Assembly (NCBI RefSeq): GCF_002008315.2
Contig: NZ_MVDG02000001.1
Location: 1,736,001-1,800,000 of the forward strand
Length of the DNA stretch: 64,000 bases
Origin: Arthrobacter sp. KBS0703
GTDB lineage: Bacteria > Actinomycetota > Actinomycetes > Actinomycetales > Micrococcaceae
Reading direction: 5' to 3'
The notes beneath the pieces were generated by a model, which worked only from the letters and a program-made list of their open reading frames with translations, ran no database searches and was not told the DNA's origin. The position numbers and the translations under genes were made by a program. This document shows positions 1 to 9,570 of the stretch, one piece after another (position 1 is the stretch's first letter; each line of letters starts with the position of its first letter).

Positions 1-340
<340 letters not shown>

Positions 341-380
341 GTAACTAATCTACCGCCGGGCACTGACAGGAATTCCAGAT

Positions 381-1634
381 TCAGCTTTGGGCGGCACCGG
401 ATCCGGCGCCGGCGGCGCTTCCGGATCCGTAAGACGGCGGCTGCCAGCCGCTGCTCCCGGCCCACGCTTCCATTCCCGGGTAGGCGATCTCCGTGAACCA
501 GGCTTCCTTGCCGGCGGCGTACCCGGCCGTGGTCACGTCCGCCGCATGCAGGGCAGCCAGCCTGCGCTTTTCGGCAAGATAGGCGGCCCGCGCACCCGGG
601 TCCGCCGTCAGCCAGTCCCTGAAGCACAGGGCGAAGCTCCACCCCGGCGAGCCGGCAACGCGGACGTGGACGTTCACCGGCCGGCCGGGATCGGCGTTTC
701 CGTGCAGGCGCTTGGACCAGGCGGCAGGATCCGGACGTCCGGGCTGGGGGCTGTCCAGCAGGATTCCCGGCCAGACCGGGAAGCCGGCCCGGGCAAGAAG
801 CGGACCGATCCTGTCCGCGGCGTCCAGGTCCCGGACCGCAAGCTGCAGGTCAATGACATTCTTGGCGTCCAGGCCCGGCACCGCCGTCGACCCGACATGG
901 TCAACGGCCAGGACGTCGTCGGGGGCGGCCCGCTTGAGCCGGGCGGACAGCAGGTCTGCCTGGCGGCGCCACCCGGGATCGTGCTCCGCCAGGACCGGCC
1001 CGCCGGACCGCTCGGCAACGCGGGCCTCCTCGATGTTCAGCGCAAACGGCCGGAGCCGCTCCTCCCAAAGCCGGTCCACAGCGTTTCGCAGTTCCTCCGG
1101 TGTCCCCGAGTTGTCCAGCACGACGTCGGCCGCGGCGAGCCGGACGTCCCGCGGAGCCTGTGCCGCCATCCGGGAGCGGGCCTCGTCTTCGGTCATCCCC
1201 CGGCGTTCAATCATCCGCTGCACGCGCGTCCCGTCAGGCGCGTCCACCACCACCACGAGGTGGAAGCTGCTTTCCTGTCCGGTTTCGACGAGGAGGGGGA
1301 TGTCCTGAACCACGACGGCGTCTTCCGGCGCGCCCGCGATCACCGCGGCGGCCTGCTCCCGGACCAGGGGGTGGACGATGCCGTTCAGTTCCTCCCGCGC
1401 TGCCGGATCCCGGAACACCACGGCGCCGAGCCGCGGCCGGTCGAGCCGGCCGCCGGCGTCCAGGATTTCCGGCCCGAAGGCACGGACGACGGCCGCAAGG
1501 CCCGGGGTGCCCGGTTCCACCACGTCCCGGGCGATCGCGTCGGCGTCGACCAGCACGGCCCCCAGTTCCCTGAGGCGAGCGGCCACCATGGACTTCCCTG
1601 AGGCGATGCCGCCCGTCAACCCGATCTTCAGCAC
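381..1634 (-). CDS. coaE: Dephospho-CoA kinase fused to a GrpB/UPF0157 domain
   Basis: Last enzyme of coenzyme A synthesis: ATP-dependent phosphorylation of the 3'-hydroxyl of dephospho-CoA. The P-loop GGIASGKS is at residues 8-15 and the kinase domain fills about residues 1-200. Residues ~215-390 form a GrpB-type (UPF0157) nucleotidyltransferase-like domain with the motif VDHVGSTAVPGL. At 417 residues it is twice the length of E. coli CoaE. The fusion is known from actinobacteria such as Mycobacterium, where the C-terminal domain has been linked to folding or regulation. The last ~25 residues are low complexity (Gly/Ser/Ala). Confidence 0.95.
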   Translation of the reverse strand: MLKIGLTGGIASGKSMVAARLRELGAVLVDADAIARDVVEPGTPGLAAVVRAFGPEILDAGGRLDRPRLGAVVFRDPAAREELNGIVHPLVREQAAAVIAGAPEDAVVVQDIPLLVETGQESSFHLVVVVDAPDGTRVQRMIERRGMTEDEARSRMAAQAPRDVRLAAADVVLDNSGTPEELRNAVDRLWEERLRPFALNIEEARVAERSGGPVLAEHDPGWRRQADLLSARLKRAAPDDVLAVDHVGSTAVPGLDAKNVIDLQLAVRDLDAADRIGPLLARAGFPVWPGILLDSPQPGRPDPAAWSKRLHGNADPGRPVNVHVRVAGSPGWSFALCFRDWLTADPGARAAYLAEKRRLAALHAADVTTAGYAAGKEAWFTEIAYPGMEAWAGSSGWQPPSYGSGSAAGAGSGAAQS

Positions 1635-1656
1635 TCCCCAAGACTAAACTGAACCG

Positions 1657-2364
1657 GTGGCAGACGCGTCAGATCCCCCGGAGAGCAGGACGGCGGCCTA
1701 CACCTCCCTGGCCGCGGGGCCCGATTTCCGCCATGAGATAGACATCAAGCGGTCCAGGTTCATCACGGTGCTGCGCCGCGCGGACAACGAGGACGACGCG
1801 CGGGCCTTGGCGGCAGGGCTGCGGAGGGAATTCCACGACGCCCGGCACCACTGCTCCGCGTTCGTCCTGGGCCCGGACCGGGACGTGCAGCGTTCCAGCG
1901 ACGACGGCGAACCGTCCGGAACGGCGGGGATCCCCATGCTGGAAGCCCTGCTCCGGCGCGAAACCGCGTCGCCCGGGGTGACGGACCTCAGTGACGTGAG
2001 TGCCGTCGTCGTGCGCTATTTTGGCGGCATCCTGCTGGGGGCCGGCGGGCTGGTCCGCGCCTACTCCGAGTCGGTCTCCACTGCCCTGGAGCTCGCTCCC
2101 CTGGTCCAGCGACGGCGGCTGCGCATGTGCGCCGTCCGGGTGCCGCACGCCGCGGCCGGGCGCCTAGAGAACGATCTCCGCGGCGCGGGCTACGTCATGG
2201 CCGAGACCGGCTACGAGGCCCGCTCAACCGTGCTGCGGGTCGCCCTGCCCGACTCGCCGGACGCCCTGGCCGAGGCCGCAGAACGCCTGGCCGCCATGTC
2301 GGCCGGAAGCGCGGTATTTCAGCCCGAGGGAACAGCGTGGATTGACGTTCCCCTGAACCGCTGA
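1657..2364 (+). CDS. YigZ/IMPACT family protein
   Basis: 235-residue member of the YigZ (IMPACT, UPF0029) family, homologous to the N-terminal domain of the eukaryotic translational regulator Impact. The signature DDGEPSGTAGIPMLEAL (about residues 87-103) and VVVRYFGGILLGAGGLVRAY (about residues 109-128) are typical. The GTG start is chosen because the encoded N-terminus is the first in frame. No good ribosome site precedes it and only 22 bp separate it from the divergent coaE start, so a leaderless transcript is possible. The biochemical role is not established. Confidence 0.9.
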   Translation: MADASDPPESRTAAYTSLAAGPDFRHEIDIKRSRFITVLRRADNEDDARALAAGLRREFHDARHHCSAFVLGPDRDVQRSSDDGEPSGTAGIPMLEALLRRETASPGVTDLSDVSAVVVRYFGGILLGAGGLVRAYSESVSTALELAPLVQRRRLRMCAVRVPHAAAGRLENDLRGAGYVMAETGYEARSTVLRVALPDSPDALAEAAERLAAMSAGSAVFQPEGTAWIDVPLNR

Positions 2365-2461
2365 CGGCCGGGCCCGGGACGCAATCATCAGCTTGCTTAT
2401 CACTCCCCCGGTTTCTAGGGTTGTTGGTGCAAGGAATCACACCGGGAAAGAAGGAGGACGG

Positions 2462-3028
2462 ATGTCAGAACACCACATCGCAGGCAAGAGGGTCGCCTTT
2501 GTGCTGACCGACGGCGTGGAGCAGGTCGAACTGACCAGCCCGTGGAATGCCGTGAAGGAAGCCGGCGGCGAACCTGTCCTCGTGGCCCCCAAGAGCGGGA
2601 AGCTCCAGGGATTCAAGGGCCTGGACAAGGGCGATACGTTCGACGTCGACCTGACCCTGTCAGAGGCCAACGCCGCCGACTTCCACGCCCTGGTGATCCC
2701 CGGCGGCGTCGTCAACGCCGACCACCTCAGGGTGGACAAGGACGCCCAGGCCTTTGCCCGGAGCTTCTTTGAGCAGCACAAGCCGGTGGCCGCCATCTGC
2801 CACGGCCCGTGGCTCCTCATCGATGCGGGCGTCGTGAAGGGGCGGAACCTCACGTCCTACCACACGCTCGCCACGGACCTCCGGAATGCCGGCGCGAACT
2901 GGACGGACGAACAGGTGGTGGTGGACCAGGGCTTCGTGACCAGCCGGAAGCCGGGCGACCTGGAAGCATTCAACGACAAACTGCTGGAGGAAATCGCCGA
3001 GGGCGAGCACGCGGGCCAGACCGCCTGA
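2462..3028 (+). CDS. DJ-1/PfpI family type 1 glutamine amidotransferase-like protein
   Basis: 188-residue PfpI/YhbO-type protein, a family of glyoxalase III/deglycase-like or stress-related proteins with a nucleophilic cysteine. The elbow AAICHGPWLL (around residue 105) carries Cys followed by His, as in the family, and the acid/oxyanion part is seen in VIPGGVVNADHLR. The start at 2462 is set by the ribosome site GAAGGAGGA seven bases upstream. A longer in-frame reading from 2393 would ignore that site. It is followed by a strong hairpin terminator. Confidence 0.9.
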   Translation: MSEHHIAGKRVAFVLTDGVEQVELTSPWNAVKEAGGEPVLVAPKSGKLQGFKGLDKGDTFDVDLTLSEANAADFHALVIPGGVVNADHLRVDKDAQAFARSFFEQHKPVAAICHGPWLLIDAGVVKGRNLTSYHTLATDLRNAGANWTDEQVVVDQGFVTSRKPGDLEAFNDKLLEEIAEGEHAGQTA

Positions 3029-3059
3029 CCTCATCGGGCGACCCCCGGAACTTCAACAG

Positions 3060-3095
3060 AAAAGGTGGCCGCCCCCGAAGGGACGGCCACCTTTT
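3060..3095. terminator. Bidirectional hairpin terminator between pfpI-like gene and rpsA
   Basis: Perfect 12-bp inverted repeat AAAAGGTGGCCG (3060-3071) / CGGCCACCTTTT (3084-3095) with a 12-nt loop. It ends in a T-run on both strands, so it can terminate the rightward PfpI-like gene and the leftward rpsA gene, which converge here. Confidence 0.9.
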
Positions 3096-3160
3096 GTGTG
3101 CTATTTCAGCGTGCCGGCTGCAGGCCCGCGGGGGGACCTGCAGCCGGGCGCCTGCGGCAA

Positions 3161-4636
3161 TTAGTTGCCGGTCAGCTTCTCACGCAGTGCTGCGAGGGCC
3201 TCGTCCGAAGCAAGCGTGCCTGCACCGGTCTCGGCTGCAGCCGGCTCCGAGGAGTAGCTCGTGGTGCCGGAATCGCTGTCACCGGACGTTGCAGCTGCAG
3301 CGTCGTCGGCAGCGTGCTGGGCAACCTGCTTCTTGTGGGCTTCCCAACGGGTCTGGGCGTCAGCGTACTGCTGCTCCCAGGCTGCGCGCTGGTTCTCGTA
3401 GCCTTCAAGCCACTCGTTGGACTCCGGGTCGAAGCCCTCCGGGTACTTGTAGTTGCCCTCTTCGTCGTACTCAGCGGCCATGCCGTAGAGAGCCGGATCG
3501 AATTCGGTGCTGTCGGCGTCAACGCCCTCGTTAGCCTGCTTGAGCGAGAGGGAGATGCGGCGGCGCTCGAGGTCGATGTCGATGACCTTGACGAACAGCT
3601 CGTCACCAACGGAGACAACCTGCTCGGCCAGCTCAACGTGGCGGACAGCCAGCTCGGAGATGTGAACGAGGCCTTCGATGCCGTCTTCGACGCGAACGAA
3701 CGCACCGAACGGAACCAGCTTGGTGACCTTACCCGGAACAACCTGGCCGAGGGCGTGGGTGCGGGCGAAGGTCTGCCACGGATCTTCCTGCGTAGCCTTG
3801 AGCGACAGGGAAACACGCTCGCGGTCCAGGTCGACCTCGAGAACCTCGACGGTGACTTCCTGGCCAACTTCGACAACCTCGGACGGGTGGTCGATGTGCT
3901 TCCAGGACAGCTCGGAAACGTGAACGAGGCCGTCCACGCCGCCCAGGTCCACGAAGGCACCGAAGTTGACGATGGAGGAAACGACGCCGGGACGGACCTG
4001 GCCCTTTTCCAGCTTGTTGAGGAACGTGGAGCGCACCTCGGACTGGGTCTGCTCGAGCCATGCACGGCGGGAAAGAACAACGTTGTTGCGGTTCTTGTCC
4101 AGCTCGATGATCTTGGCTTCGATCTGCTGACCGATGTACGGAGCAAGGTCGCGCACACGGCGCATCTCGACGAGGGATGCGGGCAGGAAGCCGCGCAGAC
4201 CGATGTCGAGGATAAGACCACCCTTGACAACCTCGATGACGGTACCGGTGACGACACCGTCTTCTTCCTTGACCTTCTCGATGTCGCCCCAGGCGCGCTC
4301 GTACTGAGCACGCTTCTTGGAGAGGATCAGGCGGCCTTCTTTGTCTTCCTTGGTGAGCACCAGGGCTTCGACCTGATCGCCAACGGAGACAACGTCTCCG
4401 GGATCAACGTCGTGCTTGATGGACAGCTCGCGGGAGGGGATGACACCTTCGGTCTTGTAACCGATGTCGAGCAGAACTTCGTCGCGGTCGACCTTGACGA
4501 CGGTACCTTCGACGAGGTCTCCGTCGTTGAAGTACTTGATGGTGGCGTCGACTGCTGCGAGGAAGTCCTCAGCGGTACCGATGTCGTTAATGGCGACTAC
4601 GGGGGTACCGGGCTTCTCGGTGGAGGTGATGGTCAT
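3161..4636 (-). CDS. rpsA: 30S ribosomal protein S1
   Basis: 491-residue ribosomal protein S1, which binds mRNA on the small subunit. Four S1/OB-fold repeats can be read at about residues 36-105, 122-187, 208-276 and 293-362, the last two with the hallmark VxFGAFVxx-DGLVHxSEL pattern. The repeats are followed by an acidic, Ala/Ser-rich tail. Actinobacterial S1 has four repeats where E. coli has six. Start ATG at 4636 has GGAGC about nine bases upstream. The promoter and a palindrome lie upstream and are listed separately. Confidence 0.97.
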   Translation of the reverse strand: MTITSTEKPGTPVVAINDIGTAEDFLAAVDATIKYFNDGDLVEGTVVKVDRDEVLLDIGYKTEGVIPSRELSIKHDVDPGDVVSVGDQVEALVLTKEDKEGRLILSKKRAQYERAWGDIEKVKEEDGVVTGTVIEVVKGGLILDIGLRGFLPASLVEMRRVRDLAPYIGQQIEAKIIELDKNRNNVVLSRRAWLEQTQSEVRSTFLNKLEKGQVRPGVVSSIVNFGAFVDLGGVDGLVHVSELSWKHIDHPSEVVEVGQEVTVEVLEVDLDRERVSLSLKATQEDPWQTFARTHALGQVVPGKVTKLVPFGAFVRVEDGIEGLVHISELAVRHVELAEQVVSVGDELFVKVIDIDLERRRISLSLKQANEGVDADSTEFDPALYGMAAEYDEEGNYKYPEGFDPESNEWLEGYENQRAAWEQQYADAQTRWEAHKKQVAQHAADDAAAATSGDSDSGTTSYSSEPAAAETGAGTLASDEALAALREKLTGN

Positions 4637-4768
4637 GTAGTAGGGGCTCCGTTGTGGATAGTTAGTCGGTCAGGCAAACCATCGCGCCCGCGTTATGGAA
4701 CGCAGGCGCAAAGTACGGCATATCACGAGGATCTGCCGGGTCATCCTGATTTTGTGGATTTTAGATAC

Positions 4769-4783
4769 GTGCACCTAGTGCAC
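4769..4783. promoter_or_regulatory. Palindrome in the rpsA 5' untranslated region
   Basis: GTGCAC-cta-GTGCAC, a perfect 6-bp inverted repeat, sits about 9-23 bp downstream of the predicted -10 box, in the first bases of the rpsA transcript. It is well placed for a DNA-binding repressor or an early RNA hairpin. No binder can be named from the sequence. Confidence 0.4.
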
Positions 4784-4791
4784 GCCCGTTT

Positions 4792-4821
4792 ATTCTAGTC
4801 GCACTCGCCAACGCCGGTCAA
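4792..4821 (-). promoter_or_regulatory. Predicted rpsA promoter
   Basis: On the minus strand, TTGACC (-35, 4821-4816) and TAGAAT (-10, 4797-4792) are separated by 18 bp. This is a good match to the housekeeping sigma factor consensus. The resulting 5' untranslated region is about 150 nt. Confidence 0.6.
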
Positions 4822-4865
4822 AGCGCCGCGGCTACTCCGGAGGCCTGTGACCTGCCGGAATGCCG

Positions 4866-6155
4866 TCAGAAATGCGTCAGGCAGTGCGGCGAGCGTTCGA
4901 CGGCGAACATGAGCCGCGCTTTCAGCGCAGCCCCCGGTGCGTGCTCGGTGATCCGGCCGGCGGCTTTCAGGGTCACGGGACAGACGGCACCCAGATAGAT
5001 GGAGCCGAGGTCCGCGACGTCCAGGGACAGTTCCGGCTCCGAGCCCGCCGGAGCCTCCGTGACGTCCGCTTTCCCGCCGCTGACGCCGAGGATGAACACA
5101 CCCCCGGCATAGCCTAGGGTGTCCCGGACTTCAAACACGAGGGAACCGTCCGCGGAGTACTGCCGGGCGGCCAGGGCCGCGGCGGTGTCCAGGACCCGGA
5201 GCCAGAGCATGTCCCGGTGGTCCGAGGACTCAATGCACCGCGGATCCTCCAGCGCCCAGGCGAGGGGGTCGTCCACCGGCGCATCCTGCCAGCTGATCCG
5301 ATCCACGAGGTCGATGCTGCCGAGGAACTGCCACAGTTCCAGGTAGGCGGCGTCGGTCGCGGCCGCGAGGTCCACGATCTCCATGGTGTAGGGCTTGGCG
5401 TCCCAGCCTGCGAACTTGTATGAGACGTATCCGTCCACCGTTCCGGCGGCGTCATAGTGCAGCGCGCATCGGATTGCTTCGTCCTCGCTGCCGTCGCGGC
5501 CAACGGTTCCGGACACACTTTGCCGGTAGGCGTCCTGCCGGACGATCGAGCCCGGCGTGTGCCGGTGCACGCGTTCGAACACTTCAGGCGCCAGCTCCAG
5601 CAGGACTTTCCGGTCGGCGATTTCCACGGACCCCGAAGCCACGTGGCGAAGCCGGAACCGCGGCCCGGTGTCCACCTTCACGCTGCGCTCGAACGTTGCC
5701 ACCCCGTAGCCGAAGCGGCCGTAGATGGAGCCTTCCGACGCGGTCAGCGCCGCCATCGCCAGCCCGTCCGCCTTCGCCGCGGTGAGGTCTTCAGTCATCA
5801 TGCGGCGCAGCAGGCCCTGGCGGCGGTGCGTTCCGCGCACTGTCACCGCAGTCACCATGTGGGTCCGGAGCTGCCGGCCGTAGCCGACGTTCATGTTCTT
5901 GCGCAGCGTGCCGAACGTGGCCACGGGAATGTCGGCACCCAGGGAGCGCGCTGCAACCTCGCCCGTCTGGTAGACGCCCGTCAGCTCACGGTCGTCGGAC
6001 CGGTACATGGCCATGATTTTCCCGACGAATTCGTCATTGCGGCGGGTGTCGTGGAAGCCGAAGCCCACGGCCTGGATCCAGTCCGTTCCCTGGGCGTAGC
6101 CGGGCTCGCCCTTGTCCGCTGCCCTGAACCGCCGGATCTCATAGTTGTCTGCCAC
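4866..6155 (-). CDS. Eis-like GNAT family N-acetyltransferase
   Basis: 429-residue protein of the enhanced-intracellular-survival (Eis) type: tandem GNAT domains plus a C-terminal SCP2-like domain. The acetyl-CoA loop is visible in VTAVTVRGTHRRQGLLRRMM (V-x-x-x-x-R-x-x-G pattern) in the first domain. The family transfers acetyl groups to amines, including aminoglycosides in some members, but the substrate here is unknown. The GTG start at 6155 is preferred because AAGGGGGAG lies just upstream. An ATG 13 codons earlier (6194) lacks such a site. Confidence 0.85.
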   Translation of the reverse strand: MADNYEIRRFRAADKGEPGYAQGTDWIQAVGFGFHDTRRNDEFVGKIMAMYRSDDRELTGVYQTGEVAARSLGADIPVATFGTLRKNMNVGYGRQLRTHMVTAVTVRGTHRRQGLLRRMMTEDLTAAKADGLAMAALTASEGSIYGRFGYGVATFERSVKVDTGPRFRLRHVASGSVEIADRKVLLELAPEVFERVHRHTPGSIVRQDAYRQSVSGTVGRDGSEDEAIRCALHYDAAGTVDGYVSYKFAGWDAKPYTMEIVDLAAATDAAYLELWQFLGSIDLVDRISWQDAPVDDPLAWALEDPRCIESSDHRDMLWLRVLDTAAALAARQYSADGSLVFEVRDTLGYAGGVFILGVSGGKADVTEAPAGSEPELSLDVADLGSIYLGAVCPVTLKAAGRITEHAPGAALKARLMFAVERSPHCLTHF

Positions 6156-6262
6156 GTGCCGCTCCCCCTTGAACCGAAAATGAACTGAAGCCAAGCCAAT
6201 GGAGCCCGGCCGAATGACTTGCGCAAGGCGCCGGCGAGGGCGCCCTGCGCATCCTGAAATTA

Positions 6263-9064
6263 CTAGTGGCCGGCGTCGTACCAGCTGGGGCCGACGCCGA
6301 TCTGGACGTCCAGCGGTACGCTCAGGTCCGCGGCGGCCGCCATCTGCTCGGTGACAAGCTTCTCCACGGCCTCACGCTCCCCTGCCGCTACTTCCAAAAC
6401 CAGTTCGTCGTGGACCTGCAAGAGCATCCGCGACTTCAGGCCCTGGGCCTTCAGTTCAGCGTGCACGCCCAGCATCGCGCGCTTGATGATGTCCGCGGCG
6501 GATCCCTGGATGGGAGAGTTCAGCGCGATGCGCTCCGCGTTCTCGCGCAACTGGCGGTCTGTGCTGGTGAGGTCCGGGAGGTACCGGCGCCGCCCCTCGA
6601 TGGTGGCGGTGTAGCCGTCGACACGGGCCTGGTCCACCACGCCCCGGAGATAGTCGCGTACGGCGCCGAACCGGTCGAAGTAGTCCTTCATGAGCGTGCG
6701 CGCCTCGTCGACGGTGATCTCCAGCTGCTTGGACAGGCCGAAGGAGGTCAGGCCGTAGGCGAGGCCATAGGACATCGCCTTGACCTTGGACCGCATCGCG
6801 CTGGTCACCTGGTCGGTAGGCACATGGAAGATGTTGGAGCCCACGAACCGGTGCAGGTCCTCGCCGTCCTTGTAGGCCTGGATCAGGCCGGCGTCCCCCG
6901 AGAGATGGGCCATAATGCGCATTTCGATCTGCGAGTAGTCCGCGGACAGCAGGCACTCGTAGCCCTCGCTGACCACGAAGATGCCGCGGACGCGCCGGCC
7001 CTCCTCGCTTCGGATCGGGATGTTCTGCAGGTTGGGATTGTTGGAGGAGATCCGGCCCGTGGCTGCCACGTTCTGCGCGTAGGTGGTGTGGATCCGGCCG
7101 TCCTCCGTGACGGACTTCTTCAGCGACTCCAGCATCTGGCGCAGTTTCGACGACTCGCGGTGCGCCATCAGCTGGACCAGGAATTCGTGCCCGGTCTTTT
7201 CCAGCAGGTTCTTGAGCGACGCGGCGTCCGTGGTGTAGCCGGACTTGATCTTCTTGGTCTTCGGCAGCTGGAGTTCGTCGAAGAGGACGCTCTGGAGCTG
7301 CTTGGGAGAGCCCAGATTGACCTCGTGGCCGATCGCGGCGAAGGCCAGCTCCTGGGCGTTGTCGATTACCTTGGACAGGTCCGCCAGCTGATCCTCCATG
7401 AGCGGCATGGAGATGGCGATGCCCGCGAGCTCCATGTCGGCGAGAACCCGGCTGACCGGCAGCTCAAGGGTGGTCAGCAGCTCCTCGGCCTTCCGCTCCT
7501 TCAGTTCCGATTCGAAGTAGCGGCTCAGGGAATGAACGACGGCGGCGACCTGGACCAGCGCGCCCGCCGCCGCGGAGTCGTCGTCGTCGAACGTCAGTTC
7601 CAGCTGGCCGGCCTTCGCCGTTTCGGAGGAGAGTGCGATGTTCAGGTGGTGCTGTGCCAGTTCCGCGAGCTCGTAGGTGCGGCGGTCCGGCTGGATGAGG
7701 TAACCGGAGATCGAGGTGTCATCCACCACGCCCTCGAGTTCCAGGCCACGGGCGGTGAGGGCTTTCAGTGCGGCCTTGTACCCGTGCATCACCTTCGGTG
7801 AATTTTCGTCCCGGAGCCAGTCCGCCAGCACGTTCTCGGCGTCGGCGTCCTGGCCGGCGAGGTCGATATAAGCGGCGGCGCCGTCCCGGACGATCGCCAG
7901 CGCGGCGGCGTCCTCGCCGAGCCGTCCCGGCACCAGGTCCACGGCCACGGCAGAGCGCTGCCCGGTGCCTGCCGCCAGGAAGGCACTCAGCTCAGCCGCC
8001 GCGGCGGGGGTCACGAAGTCCGGCGTGTCGATGTTCTCGCGCTCGGCGGGTTCCACTTCGTCACTGCCATAGAGGGCAAAGAGCCGGGTGCGGATGGTCT
8101 TGAATTCAAGGTCGTCGAACAGCTGCTCCAAGGCGGCCTCGTCGGGCCGCGGCTCCGCGAGTTCGTCCAGCGTTACCGGGAGGTCCAGGTCCGTGTGGAG
8201 CCTGTTCAGCCGCCGGTTGCGCTTGACGTCCTCAACGTTTTCGCGCAGGGCGTCCCCCACCTTGCCGCCGATCGCGTCGAGGTGCTCCAGGACCCCCTCC
8301 AGCCCGCCGTACAGGTTGATCCATTTGGCGGCCGTCTTGGGGCCGACGCCGGGAACGCCGGGGAGGTTGTCCGCGGACTCCCCCACCAGCGCGGCGAGGT
8401 CCGAGTACTGCGGCGGCGTCACAAAGTACTTCTCCTGGATGGCGGCCGCGTCCAGCCGGGGAATGTCGCTGACGCCTTTCCGGGGGTAGAGCACAAACAC
8501 GTTGTCGGTGATGAGCTGGAAGGCGTCACGGTCCCCGGTCACGAGCAGCACCTCATAGCCGGCCTTGTCTCCCATGGCGGCGAGTGTGGCCAGGATGTCG
8601 TCAGCTTCATAACCGGGCATTTTGATGGTCTTGATGCCCCACGCCTGCATGACCTTGTCGATGAGGTCGATCTGGCCGGTCATCTCCCGGGGCGTTTCGT
8701 TGCGGCCGCCCTTGTAGTCGCTGTACTCGGCCTTGCGGTGGGTGGTTTCATCCGAGACATCGAAAGCCACCGCGATGTGGGTTGGCTTCTGTTCCTTGAT
8801 CAGGTTGATGAGCATGGACGTGAAGCCGTGGATCGCATTGGTGTGCTGCCCGTTGGCAGTGGAGAACTTGTCCGCCGGCAGCGCGAAGAAGGCCCGGAAC
8901 GCCATGGAGTGCCCGTCCAGCACCAGGAGGCGGGGCTGGTCCGTCAGGGGAATGACCGGGGCCTCGGTTGCCGAGACCGACCGGCTGGGCGGTGTGGGGA
9001 CCGCGACTTCCTGCAGTGTTTCGCTTGCGGACGGGAAAGGGGCCGGTTTGGTAGTTTCACTCAC
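6263..9064 (-). CDS. polA: DNA polymerase I
   Basis: Repair and Okazaki-processing polymerase of ~933 residues. The N-terminal third is the 5'-3' exonuclease (motifs LLVLDGHSMAFRAFFAL and LVGESADNLPGVPGVG). The middle is a degenerate proofreading domain. The C-terminal polymerase domain has motif A DYSQIEMRIMAHLSGD, the O-helix RSKVKAMSYGLAYG and motif C VHDELVLE. Start is uncertain: GTG at 9064 is used here; ATG at 9085 would overlap the divergent thioesterase start by two bases. Neither has a clear ribosome site. Much longer upstream readings antisense to the thioesterase are not credible. Confidence 0.95.
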   Translation of the reverse strand: MSETTKPAPFPSASETLQEVAVPTPPSRSVSATEAPVIPLTDQPRLLVLDGHSMAFRAFFALPADKFSTANGQHTNAIHGFTSMLINLIKEQKPTHIAVAFDVSDETTHRKAEYSDYKGGRNETPREMTGQIDLIDKVMQAWGIKTIKMPGYEADDILATLAAMGDKAGYEVLLVTGDRDAFQLITDNVFVLYPRKGVSDIPRLDAAAIQEKYFVTPPQYSDLAALVGESADNLPGVPGVGPKTAAKWINLYGGLEGVLEHLDAIGGKVGDALRENVEDVKRNRRLNRLHTDLDLPVTLDELAEPRPDEAALEQLFDDLEFKTIRTRLFALYGSDEVEPAERENIDTPDFVTPAAAAELSAFLAAGTGQRSAVAVDLVPGRLGEDAAALAIVRDGAAAYIDLAGQDADAENVLADWLRDENSPKVMHGYKAALKALTARGLELEGVVDDTSISGYLIQPDRRTYELAELAQHHLNIALSSETAKAGQLELTFDDDDSAAAGALVQVAAVVHSLSRYFESELKERKAEELLTTLELPVSRVLADMELAGIAISMPLMEDQLADLSKVIDNAQELAFAAIGHEVNLGSPKQLQSVLFDELQLPKTKKIKSGYTTDAASLKNLLEKTGHEFLVQLMAHRESSKLRQMLESLKKSVTEDGRIHTTYAQNVAATGRISSNNPNLQNIPIRSEEGRRVRGIFVVSEGYECLLSADYSQIEMRIMAHLSGDAGLIQAYKDGEDLHRFVGSNIFHVPTDQVTSAMRSKVKAMSYGLAYGLTSFGLSKQLEITVDEARTLMKDYFDRFGAVRDYLRGVVDQARVDGYTATIEGRRRYLPDLTSTDRQLRENAERIALNSPIQGSAADIIKRAMLGVHAELKAQGLKSRMLLQVHDELVLEVAAGEREAVEKLVTEQMAAAADLSVPLDVQIGVGPSWYDAGH

Positions 9065-9083
9065 AGGTGCCAGCCTAGTTGCC

Positions 9084-9566
9084 ATGATGGACAATTTCAC
9101 GCCCGCCCGGTCCGCCGACGAGGCGCGGTTCAAGGATGAACTGGTCGCCGCCGGGGTCCCGGACCATCTCCATGACTGGCTCGGCGAGTTCGGCATCGGC
9201 GCCCTCGTGGTGAAGATGGGGATCCGTTTCCTGGAGATGAGCCCTGAGCGGACGGTGGCCACCATGCCGGTGGAGGGGAACACCCAGGTGGCAGGAATCC
9301 TTCACGGCGGTGCCCACGTGGTGCTGGCGGAGACGCTGGGATCGTTTGCGGCCGGCATGCATGCCGGGCCCGGGCGCCAGGCACTCGGCATCGAGGTCGG
9401 CGCGACCCACCACCGGGCCATCGCGGCGGGCACCGTGACCGGGACGTGCACAGCCATTCACCTGGGGCGCACGCTCACCACGCACGAGATCGTCATGACC
9501 GACGAGCAGGGCCGCCGGTTGTCGACGGCCCGCATCACCAACCTCATCCGGGACATCAGCGCGTAG
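9084..9566 (+). CDS. PaaI-type hotdog-fold thioesterase
   Basis: 160-residue single hotdog-domain protein. The family hydrolyses acyl- or aryl-CoA thioesters. The active-site helix begins at GILHGGAHVVLAETLGS (about residues 71-87), the typical HGG-x(n)-E/D arrangement of PaaI/YdiI-like enzymes. Two adjacent ATG codons (9084, 9087) start the gene. It is divergent from polA with only ~20 bp between the starts, suggesting short or leaderless transcripts. Confidence 0.85.
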   Translation: MMDNFTPARSADEARFKDELVAAGVPDHLHDWLGEFGIGALVVKMGIRFLEMSPERTVATMPVEGNTQVAGILHGGAHVVLAETLGSFAAGMHAGPGRQALGIEVGATHHRAIAAGTVTGTCTAIHLGRTLTTHEIVMTDEQGRRLSTARITNLIRDISA

Positions 9567-9570
9567 GCGC

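Noticed and set aside
3065..4798. 577-codon open frame on the plus strand opposite rpsA
   Set aside because: Antisense to a conserved ribosomal protein gene; the translation lacks recognisable domains and has no ribosome site.
6266..7801. 511-codon open frame on the plus strand opposite polA
   Set aside because: Antisense reading of the polymerase domain; composition is typical of a GC-rich shadow frame.
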